Assembly (NCBI GenBank): GCA_038380435.1
Contig: JAWZYU010000025.1
Coordinates: 43,718,691 to 43,782,690 of the forward strand
From: Ryuthela nishihirai
Taxonomy: Eukaryota > Arthropoda > Arachnida > Araneae > Heptathelidae
Direction of reading: 5' to 3'
DNA: 64,000 nt
The notes below the pieces were generated by a model. That model saw only the letters and a program-made list of their open reading frames with translations, was not told the origin of the DNA and did no database searches. Position numbers and translations under genes: made by a program. Positions within the stretch are counted from its first letter, which is position 1. Every line of letters starts with the position of its first letter. This document shows, piece by piece, positions 55,676 through 64,000 of the stretch.

Positions 55676-55998
55676 TGACCCAGCTGGGTCAGTGTTGAGA
55701 TTTTTCTCCACAAAACTCCCCACCCTGCCCACGGTTAGTAGGGGGGGGGGGGGGCTGGGCATGGGAAGGCCACCACCCATCAGATGGGACATTAAGCTGT
55801 GATCCCATGTACTGGAGAGCCATACCCTGTGTACGTTAAAGAACACACTGGATACCCTTGATGGGAGACTACCATCTGTCTTTCAGCAGCTGTTCCAGTG
55901 AGTCCCCTCCCCCAACCTTCTCTGCACCTTCAGGGTCTTTGTGACCTTGGCCATTTAGCCCATTGTGTGCAAAAAAGCCACCTAGAGGTAAACTAAAC
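55676..55998 (+). mobile_element. SINE1 lacking the tRNA head, with expanded G run
   Basis: It starts after the B box at GACCCAGCTGGGTCAGTGTTG and ends in AAAAAAGCCACCTAGAGGTA. The AGTAGGGGAC of other copies has become A followed by 14 G (55741-55754). Confidence 0.9.
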
Positions 55999-56085
55999 CA
56001 AAATACACCATTAATAATTTCCAAACAAGAAAGAAAGTTACTTGAGTTTTTAAGTGTATTATTTATTGCTTTGATGTATTTTTAG

Positions 56086-56252
56086 GCATAGAATGAGTTC
56101 TCAACACATGCTGTCAGAAAGTTCAACGTCTCCAGGTTTAGTTCATTCTGGTTCAAATATGGAGCTGTGCAGTAACATGGGACCTTTAATGAGATCTTTG
56201 GTGGACAAGCATTTCATGCCAACAGTAACTGAATATGCAAGGAGAATGTCAG
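56086..56252 (+). CDS. PH-domain protein, third coding exon
   Basis: The acceptor TTGATGTATTTTTAG precedes 56086 and the donor is TCAG|GTGTGT (GT 56253). Starting with the base that completes an Arg codon, it encodes HRMSSQHMLSESSTSPGLVH, then SGSNMELCSNMGPLMRSLVD and KHFMPTVTEYARRMS, leaving phase 1. It has no recognised domain. The Ser-rich start is probably disordered and the second part could be helical. It joins in frame to 63418. Its reading frame and splice phases fit both neighbours, which is the main evidence that it is real. Confidence 0.85.
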
Positions 56253-58067
56253 GTGTGTTCTTGAATATAAAGTGTGAATAAAATCTCCAGTCACATTAAA
56301 ATCCTGTATAAGTGATAATTGTAAAATTTGTAGCCATACATGCATTCATGTATAAGATATATAGTGACCATAAATGTTTGAATAAATATTGGGGCTTAAC
56401 CCTTCCAGGGTCTCACTGGACTGGTTTGCAATCCAGAGGCACAGCTATTTTTTCACTATGATCAGCCAAAAAAAATTAACTCTAGAACCTTTCTGCTAAA
56501 TAACTAATGAAAGGAATTATGGCATGTTATATTCTAAATTAATCAGCATTTAATTGTGGATTTTTGTGAATAAAATATTTTATAAAAAATGACAAGTTTC
56601 TTTTAGTAGAGCATTTGAGTCATGTAGCAAAAAAAAAAACTGGAATGCAGATAAAAAATTATTTAAAGAAACTAATAGACAGAAATAATTATAATGCATA
56701 TGAATAGAAAGGCTATTTCTGAATAACAAAATATATGTTCTTACTTGAAATAAGAAAATTGCTTTATTTTTATAATCTTTTTACTCAGTACCATACTTTG
56801 AGAAAAGTCCCTTTTTTGCCAACTGTGCTGAGTCATATAAACGAGTTGATTTCAGAATTTAAAAAAAAATAACCAATCAGTTGAAAGTTGTTGAATCAAC
56901 CAAAATAGGTCATGTTTTACCAAATTAAACAGAATTTAATTCTGAATTTTATGAAAGTAAAAAATTTAAAGAAATTTATAAACCTATTAATCTTAATATG
57001 ACTTTTTCGTACAATATAGTGGAAAAATAGATCAAATTATGAAATTAAGGCTTATTTTTGGAAAGTCTGATGAATAAAAAGATTTAAATTATATATCAAA
57101 AGGAATTTTCTTCCTGAATACTATAATATTTATCTGAAACATGATTTTTATATCTTTTAATGATTCTTTTCAGCATGGTATATTTTTAAAACATTTGCCA
57201 ATGTTATGCAAGATGGACTACTCACATTAATGGGTTTTCCTGCCCTCTTTATGAAATGGAGAAATACTATTTTGGCTGCTTTTTTTTTTTAATAAACATT
57301 ATGAATTTTTTTTTCTATGAGTGTTGAATTTTTTGTGATTTTGCAGTTTTTTGGTGACATAGCAGCAACTGTAAGTCAGCCATCTGGTGTAGCATAACTC
57401 CAAAAAATCAATAATAGTCAATCGACCAAAAGATCAATAATTTATGGAAATCTACAGAAATAAAAGCAAAGGTTTAATTATAAAAAAGGAAATAAAATAC
57501 TAATTTTATGAAGGGAGATTGTATCAAATATGTTGGAAGTAAGTATCTGAACTTAAATCATCCATGTGAAAAACTTCCATGCAGCCACTTAGCAGACAGC
57601 TCTCCCCAATCTTGCTTGTGTAAGTGAGCAATTAGAACACCTGTTACTTCCTTTCCTGTGATGCCTTGGACTGCAGCTAGTCTTGAAGAAGTTCTGGCTT
57701 CTTTTTTTAGTTATAGTTTCAATTTGAAGAATGGAAAAATGCATAGAATGCTGGGATTAACGATATAAATGATAAAAAATAATTCCAGGAATAGCGAAAT
57801 AGGTTTAACCCTTCCCAGGTCCAGCTATTATTTCACTCTGATCAGGCAAAAAAATTAACTTTAGAACTTTTTTGCCAAATAACTAATGAAAGGAATAATG
57901 GCACATTACATGCCAAATTAATCTGCATTTAATTCTGGATTTTTCTAAAAAAAAATCAATATTTAACGAAAAAGATGACTAGTTTTATTTTAATAGGACT
58001 TTTTTCAGTTGTGTAGTAAAAAATTCATCTAGCAACATAAAAATTTATTTAAAACACCCTAATAGGT

Positions 58068-61000
58068 CTGTAAATGGTAGCTAGGTAGTCACTGGAAGGA
58101 GAGCTATGCACCAATCCCCTGTGATGATGCATAGAACCGGCCAGGCCTAGCACCTAATGTCCAACCCCGCCTTCACGTGGTGCGGACCGTTAGTAACTTT
58201 CAAAAGAGATACTCTCTTGTGGAAGTGAACGGAAGGGGAGGGCTGCCAGATTAGTGTGGCCTACTGATCTGGACAACTATGGCTACTTTTCTTTTTTTTC
58301 TACCCTGCTGAGGAGTGGTCAACCACACAGGGTCCTGGTGCTGACCATGTAAACCTACTGGACTGGACAGATATATGGCTCTGAGCTTGATTATGGATCC
58401 TGATTTTGCTGCGCTGGTGGGCTTCTGTGGAGGGAAAATCTTCCGCTGTGTTTTCTGTTTGTTTGTGGGTTGACAGCCCCAAGTGAATAGATTCACAGGA
58501 TATGTTTATCAGCTGGTGGATAATCCTGAGCAGAAGTCATCGCAGGCACCTGAACTCTTTGCTTCTATTGGCATCGTCAAATTCTACATTGGAGGAAGTC
58601 TTCCAGTGTAGATGGCTTCAGCCTTTAGTAGTGGGGGAACGGGTCTTTGCCCCATGTCTGCGATTAGGGGGCTGTTTGATATTGTCGGCATTCCCTCTCT
58701 CAATAAACATAGTTTCTTTAAACATCCCACTAACCATTTTCTCTCCATAGGTAGTTGGAATGTGAGGACTCTGCACAGAGCTTTTTCTCTTGATGTCCTC
58801 ACACAAGAATTCCACCGTTATAATTTAGATATTCTCGGCTTGCAAGAGACCAGATGGACAGATAAAGGTCAGATTCTTAAAAATAATCTTAAATTTCTCT
58901 TTTCAGGGAGGGACGACAATAAGCATCACCAAGGCGTGGGTCTGCTTCTCAGCAGACATGCTAGTGATGCTCTTCTAGGATATGAGTGCATTAATGAAAG
59001 GTTTCTTACAGCAAAATTTCAGACAAGCATTAAAGACTTGAATGTTATCTGCTGTTATGCCCCCATTGAGGATGCCGATGAGGATGAGAAGGTTAGGTTT
59101 TATGAACAACTTCAGGATATTTTGAATTCTGTCAAGAAAGGAGATATTACCCTTGTTCTTGGTGACTTCAATGCCAAAGTTGGTACTGACTCTGACCTTT
59201 GGGGAGGAGTAATAGGCCCTTTTGGTATTGGTAGCTGCAATGGCAATGGGCAACGTCTCCTACAGGTAAGTAAACTAAATGGATTCAGAATAACTAACAC
59301 TTATTACAAACACCGCGACATACATAAGTACACATGGGTTTCACCTGATGGGCTGCATAAGAATATGATTGATTACATATTAATTAACAGCAAATGGGCT
59401 AGTTCTGTTAGGAATACCAGGGCATATAGGGGAGCTGAAATTGGATCTGACCATTACCTTGTTAAAAGTGTGTTGCAACTTAAACTTAAAAAGTATTGTG
59501 ATAGGGTTAAAAAATTTACTTTTAATACTGAAGCTCTGAAAGATCCAGTTATAGCCAAAGCTTACCATGATAGGTTACTTAGTCATTATGACAGTCATGG
59601 TGTGCTTACTACTGAAGTTGAGGAAGAATGGGATCATTTTAAACAGGCGTTTTTGGACACTAACAGTACTCTTTTAGGAAAAAAGGAGCAGAAGAGGCAA
59701 AATTATCTGAGTGATAAGGCACTTGAGCTTATTTCGGAAAGAAAGAACTGCAGGAATGCCCTTAATCAATACCCTACTAGTCCTAATAGAAAGCATTACA
59801 GAGACCTTAATAAACTTGTAAAGGATCAGTTAGCTGCTGATAAGAATCTTTGGCTTGATGGTTTGGCTGACAAAGCCGAGGAAGCAGTTAGACAGCACAA
59901 CAGCAGAGAGCTGTACCAGATAGTTAATGTTTTGTGTGGTAGAAAACGGACAGGCATACAAGAATTGAAGGATAAACAAGGTAAGGTTATAGAAGGGGAG
60001 GATTCTGTCATGGATAGGTGGGCTGAGCATTTCAGTGATGTTCTAAACAATGTAGTTAGTTCTACTCCCATTGTTTGCAATGATGATAGATGCATTGGTG
60101 GTTTTAATGTTGGCCCTATAACACAATCTGAAGTTCTTTTGGCTGTTTCTAAACTTAAACTTCATAAATCCCCAGGGGTAGATGAAATTACTATGGAAAT
60201 GCTTAGAGCTGGGAATGTTTCGGTTACCACTTGGATGACTGAAATTCTGAATATCTTTTATGATAAAGGCATGGTTCCTAAGGATTTTACCAGAGCTATT
60301 ATTATCCCTATTTTCAAAAAAGGTGATCACAGTTCTTGTGATAACTATAGGGGTATCAGCCTATTCTCTGTTCCAGGTAAAGTTCTTTCCATGATTGTGC
60401 TTAATAGAATTAAGAATCTGGTTGACAATCAATTGCGTGATGAGCAATGTGGATTCAGAAGTGGTAGGGGATGTGTGGATCAGATATTTTCACTTAGGCA
60501 GATTCTTGAGAAATGTTTAGAGTTTCAGAAACCTTTGGTTGCTAGCTTTGTTGATTTCAAAAAGGCTTTCGACTCTGTTGATCGTCATAATTTGTGGTTG
60601 ATTGTGAGATCATATGGTATACCAGACAAGTTAGTTAACATTATGAAAGCTCTCTATAATAACACTGAGTCGTGTGTGAGAGTTGGTAAGGCTTGTAGCA
60701 ATTGGTTTAGCATTACTTCTGGTGTTCGACAAGGGTGCATTTTGTCTCCTTTTCTCTTTAGCTTGGTTATTGATTATGTTATGCGAAATTCACTTCAAGG
60801 GAAAGATTTTGGCCTTAAATGGGCTGGAGATATGAAAATTTCTGATTTAGATTATGCTGATGATTTAGCCCTTTTGGCAAATGATGTTGATGAGATGAAC
60901 TCTTTCATTCGAGCTGTTGATGAGACTGGTAGTAGAGTAGGTTTGGTTATAAACAGAGAGAAAACTAAAGTGATGAAAATTGGTCAGGCAGGCTGTGATT

Positions 61001-61663
61001 CAGTTAATCTGAATGGTTGCAGTCTTGAGCAGGTGTCACAGTTTAATTATCTTGGGAGCTATGTAACAGATAATGGTGATGTGCGGCATGAGATTAACAG
61101 ACGAATAGGGATTGCTGCCGGAACTTTTAAGAATCTATGGAGAGTGTGGAGAAATAGGCGTATACACCTAAAGACTAAAATTAGACTGTATAATAGTTTG
61201 GTTCTTTCTAGGGTTAGTTATGGTAGTGAAACTTGGACACTTTGTAAACAAGATAACAGGAAACTAGATGCTTTTGATTCCAGATGCTTACGCAGTATCT
61301 TGGGCATTAATTGGTTCAACTTTGTAACTAATGATGAGGTTAGGCAAAGGAGTTTGCAACCTCCTTTAAGCAGCATATTGTGCAGAGAGAGACTCCGTTG
61401 GTTTGGCCATGTTGCCTGTATGAATAATTATAGATTGGCGAATAGGGTTATGAACAGTGCGCCTAAAGGCCTCAGAAAGAAGGGGAGACCTAGGATGCGG
61501 TGGGCAGACAATGTCAAACAGGACCTTGTTAGAATTGGTGTGCAGTGGCCAGATGCAGTAGATGTAGCTCAGGATAGGCTTGCTTGGAGAACTAAATTGC
61601 ATGGTCTGGTTGGACCTCCATAGCCCATGGCTGCTTGAGGATGAGGATGGGATGGATGGATGG
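58068..61663 (+). mobile_element. Full-length RTE-like LINE, copy 2
   Basis: The 5' UTR starts TCTGTAAATGGTAGCTAGG, as in copy 1. The 3' end is CCCATGGCTGCTTGAGG followed by a GATG tetranucleotide tail. AATAGGT at 58061-58067 and 61664-61670 is the target-site duplication. The flanks rejoin into piggyBac-like sequence (compare AATAGACAGAAATAATTATA at about 56683). Confidence 0.94.
58612..61623 (+). CDS. LINE ORF: AP endonuclease-reverse transcriptase, 1003 aa
   Basis: An intact ORF of the same length as that of copy 1 (753-3764). The endonuclease motifs SWNVRTL, LQETRW, GDFNAKVG and GSDHYLV and the RT motifs FVDFKKAFD, GVRQGCILSP and YADD are all retained. Differences from copy 1 are scattered (about 28 by eye), for example Ile for Thr after CCYAP and Asn for Arg in GINW. 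None hits an obvious catalytic residue. It lies in the sense orientation within intron 3 of the PH-domain gene. Known role: target-primed reverse transcription; it may also mobilise SINEs, but no shared 3' end with SINE1 or SINE2 is visible. Confidence 0.95.
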   Translation: MASAFSSGGTGLCPMSAIRGLFDIVGIPSLNKHSFFKHPTNHFLSIGSWNVRTLHRAFSLDVLTQEFHRYNLDILGLQETRWTDKGQILKNNLKFLFSGRDDNKHHQGVGLLLSRHASDALLGYECINERFLTAKFQTSIKDLNVICCYAPIEDADEDEKVRFYEQLQDILNSVKKGDITLVLGDFNAKVGTDSDLWGGVIGPFGIGSCNGNGQRLLQVSKLNGFRITNTYYKHRDIHKYTWVSPDGLHKNMIDYILINSKWASSVRNTRAYRGAEIGSDHYLVKSVLQLKLKKYCDRVKKFTFNTEALKDPVIAKAYHDRLLSHYDSHGVLTTEVEEEWDHFKQAFLDTNSTLLGKKEQKRQNYLSDKALELISERKNCRNALNQYPTSPNRKHYRDLNKLVKDQLAADKNLWLDGLADKAEEAVRQHNSRELYQIVNVLCGRKRTGIQELKDKQGKVIEGEDSVMDRWAEHFSDVLNNVVSSTPIVCNDDRCIGGFNVGPITQSEVLLAVSKLKLHKSPGVDEITMEMLRAGNVSVTTWMTEILNIFYDKGMVPKDFTRAIIIPIFKKGDHSSCDNYRGISLFSVPGKVLSMIVLNRIKNLVDNQLRDEQCGFRSGRGCVDQIFSLRQILEKCLEFQKPLVASFVDFKKAFDSVDRHNLWLIVRSYGIPDKLVNIMKALYNNTESCVRVGKACSNWFSITSGVRQGCILSPFLFSLVIDYVMRNSLQGKDFGLKWAGDMKISDLDYADDLALLANDVDEMNSFIRAVDETGSRVGLVINREKTKVMKIGQAGCDSVNLNGCSLEQVSQFNYLGSYVTDNGDVRHEINRRIGIAAGTFKNLWRVWRNRRIHLKTKIRLYNSLVLSRVSYGSETWTLCKQDNRKLDAFDSRCLRSILGINWFNFVTNDEVRQRSLQPPLSSILCRERLRWFGHVACMNNYRLANRVMNSAPKGLRKKGRPRMRWADNVKQDLVRIGVQWPDAVDVAQDRLAWRTKLHGLVGPP

Positions 61664-62890
61664 AATAGGTAGAAATGATTATAATGCACATGAATAGAAA
61701 GGATATTTCTGAATAACAAAAAAATTTTCGTGTTTAAAGTAAACATTTCTTCTGTTTTGTATATTTTTTTTTCGTCATACCATACTTTAAGAAAAGTCAA
61801 AGCTTGTAGAATTCAATAAACAAGTCAACTTTAGAATATTTTTAATAAATAATTAATCAACAGAAATAGGTCATGTTATATACCAAATTAAAGAGAATTA
61901 ATTCTGAATTTTATTGAAGTAAAAAATATGACCATTGTAGAGTAACATTAATTTTAATAACACTTTTTACAGTGGTATGCAGAAAAAGTAGTTATGTATT
62001 TCATAATTACTTCCACAATCTTCCATTTTTAAAGATAGCAGTTTTTTGTAATTATCAGGATATTTTAGAAACTTTAAGGAAAAATTTGTTGATAATAGTT
62101 CAAATCAAACTTCTGAACTTAAATTAGGGACTGCTTCAGCATAGAGTAATGTTAACAAACAAATTAGCAATACTTTACATCACTTCTAAGAAATGGCAAT
62201 CAGATGGCTTTAACAAATTATTTATGTCATAGTTTAATAAAATATGCATCAAATGAAAAAAGAAATATTATATTTCAAGCTTGAATTACATATTTTTAAA
62301 GGATATGTGTAAGAAAATTTTCAAAGTGTAATTTTTTTTTAAATCGAAATTTCATGTGTTGTACAAAAACATTTGTAGACGTCCTTGACCCAGGAAGGAT
62401 TAAAGGAGAAAAAGGAGTAAAACAGGGATAAAAAAACAGAGGTATATACTTCGTAATTCTATTCCAAAATCTTCTGTTTTTAAAAATAGCTTTTTTTTTT
62501 TTGCTAATTTTCAGGAGATTTTCAAAACTTCAAGGATCAAGGAAATTTTTTAATAACTGTTCAAATCAAACTTGTAAGCTTAAATCAGGGGGTTGCTTCA
62601 ACAAAGAGTAACTTAACAAATTGTCAATACCACGTAGCTTTTCTAAGAAATGGCAGTCATATGGATTCAACAAATTATTTATATTGTAGTTTAATAAAAT
62701 TTGCTTCAAATAAAAAAAGGAAATATGTTTCAAACATGAATTGCATATTTTTAAAAGATATGTAAAACAAAAGTTTTAAATGACAATTTCTATTTTTTTT
62801 TTAATCAAAATTTTTTTGGTTCTACTAAAAACGAACATAGACATCTTGAGTTCCTCATTTTGATTCTGTCTTGGATCCTGGAAGGGTTAA

Positions 62891-63417
62891 ATATTGTGCT
62901 CAAATCATAGCTGGATACTAGCATAGAAATTGTAAGCATGGAACAAGGGCTCAAAGAGCAGTTAAGCCTGCATTTGTACCTGAAGTGGTTTAATTTAATT
63001 CATAATTTAATAATAGAAATAAAAGTTTTGTTTAAATTAATCTACATTTCCAAATTCAAGTATTTCACAAGGTATTGACTTTTAAAAAAAAGTTTTAATT
63101 TCAAATTACCATGGAAGTTGGATTGAATGCTTGGGCTCAAAATATGAGTTGATACAAACACAGAAATTTTGAATAGTAGTCTGAGCTACTACTCTAACAT
63201 TTATATAACAGTTATATAGACATCTATCATAAAGTTTCGAAGCTTATACTAGCATAAAATACAGGGTATCCAAAAAATAATGATGGGGGTTTTGAGAACC
63301 AGTATTTGTATCCATTGTATTAATTTTATTACAAGAGATGAGATGTGATAGTTGTTAAAATCATAATTTCAAATATTGTTATTTTACTTACTGAGATATA
63401 TTTCTTTCTTCTTTTAG
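62891..63417. other. End of PH gene intron 3
   Basis: AT-rich, no recognised repeat. It ends in a strong pyrimidine tract TTTCTTTCTTCTTTTAG before the last exon. Confidence 0.5.
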
Positions 63418-64000
63418 TTTTAACTGAAACTGAATCTAATGGTGATGCAGACTCTGATGTTGCTTCATCTTGTGATTACTATCCTTTGACTCGCCATACA
63501 TTTGGTCCTCGCCTAGCTCCCCAGTGTTCTTCAGGGTCTCATAGTTCCTTAGTTTCCCTTGGTCGGCATTCTGAAAATGGCCATTTATATAAGCCATCTC
63601 CACGTTCTCTTCAAGTATCACCTGCTTTGACACAGAGATCACTTTATGCGCAACATATTCTTTCTTCACCAGAAATATCGCAACATTCTGAAGCTAGACA
63701 TACAAAATTGTCTGCAACATCAGCAGCATCAGAATTTTCCTTTATACATCCAGACTCTCCTGTTACAGTATCTTCTCTACGCATAAAAAGCAGCCGTCCA
63801 AGTCAACAGCAGGGACGATCTCAACAAGTTAATGGGCTATTAGGAAATAGCATTAGACCTTCCAGTATATGTGGACAGCCTTCTATATCAGTAGGAAAAT
63901 CAAGTTTTGGCAATCAACCACCACCTGATGTAGTTCCTTTTGAAGATTTTAATCACACAGAAATCCAGTCTTTGCCAAAACGATCTGCACACTTCTGCAG
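63418..64000 (+). CDS. PH-domain protein, fourth exon (runs off the window)
   Basis: It begins after TTCTTCTTTTAG; two bases complete a Val codon from the previous exon. It is open to the window edge (about 194 residues). It is Ser/Pro-rich and looks disordered: TETESNGDADSDVASSCDYY, then HTFGPRLAPQCSSGSHSSLV, SPRSLQVSPALTQRSLYAQH, SRPSQQQGRSQQVNG and PPPDVVPFEDFNHTEI. No domain is recognised. Many Ser-Pro pairs could be phosphorylation sites, which is inference. Whether further domains follow cannot be seen. An N-terminal PH domain followed by a long disordered region suggests a membrane-associated scaffold or regulator. Confidence 0.87.

Larger units (their letters stand above)
57809..62399 (+). 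mobile_element. piggyBac-like element, inner copy nested in the outer one
   Basis: It is bounded by TTAA (57805-57808, 62400-62403) and starts CCCTTCCCAGG, ending CCAGGAAGGA. The outer element resumes at 62404 with AGGAGAAAAAGGAG, matching copy 1 at about 41770 (AGGAGAGAGCATAAAATG). It has an internal deletion relative to the outer copy. A LINE is nested at 58068-61663; without it the element is about 1 kb. Confidence 0.82.
56400..62886 (+). mobile_element. piggyBac-like non-autonomous element, outer copy
   Basis: Flanked by TTAA (56396-56399 and 62887-62890). The left end CCCTTCCAGGGTC and the right end GATCCTGGAAGGG are inverted repeats. TTAA target duplication with CCC termini is the piggyBac hallmark. 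It holds no transposase. A second copy is inserted at an internal TTAA (57805-57808). Without it the element is about 1.9 kb. Confidence 0.85.

Overview
This is a repeat-dense, AT-rich window from an animal nuclear genome. Its exons are interrupted by kilobase-scale introns with consensus GT..AG borders, and tRNA-derived SINEs, an RTE-like LINE, Tc1/mariner, pogo/Tigger and piggyBac-like DNA transposons fill most of the space. Nothing prokaryotic is present. The element mix suggests an arthropod, possibly a chelicerate; this is an inference and the species cannot be fixed from the sequence.

Layout. 0-9.5 kb: an intact RTE-like LINE (minus strand), several SINEs and a broken Tc1-like transposon carrying a nested SINE. 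9.6-16.2 kb: a host gene for a BTB-BACK domain protein (plus strand), with exons 9612-10042 and 15157-15991 separated by a 5.1 kb intron. That intron holds a second Tc1-like relic interrupted by a SINE and by palindromic MITEs that carry a 118-bp hairpin satellite. A possible further exon lies at 17565-17730. 16.9-33.6 kb: only repeats, including a 1.45 kb array of a 38-bp minisatellite, a 27-bp minisatellite and many SINE copies. 33.6-39.4 kb: a low-information stretch, then adjacent Tc1-like and pogo/Tigger relics. 42.2 kb to the window end: a second host gene (plus strand) encoding a PH-domain protein, with exons at 42184-42409, 50215-50444, 56086-56252 and 63418 to the edge. Its three introns (7.8, 5.6 and 7.2 kb) are packed with transposons.

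The most informative structures are: (1) a three-level nest in the last PH-gene intron, where an intact LINE sits in a piggyBac-like element that sits in another copy of the same family; (2) a hairpin satellite shared between dimeric SINE2 composites and mariner-type MITEs; (3) a Tc1 relic with DD36E spacing flanked by a 220-bp inverted duplication; (4) a 38-bp minisatellite grown inside a dispersed repeat. SINE1 and SINE2 are working names used here for the two tRNA-derived families. The two host genes have no visible functional link to each other. No single new multi-gene system is evident; the unusual material is repeat architecture.
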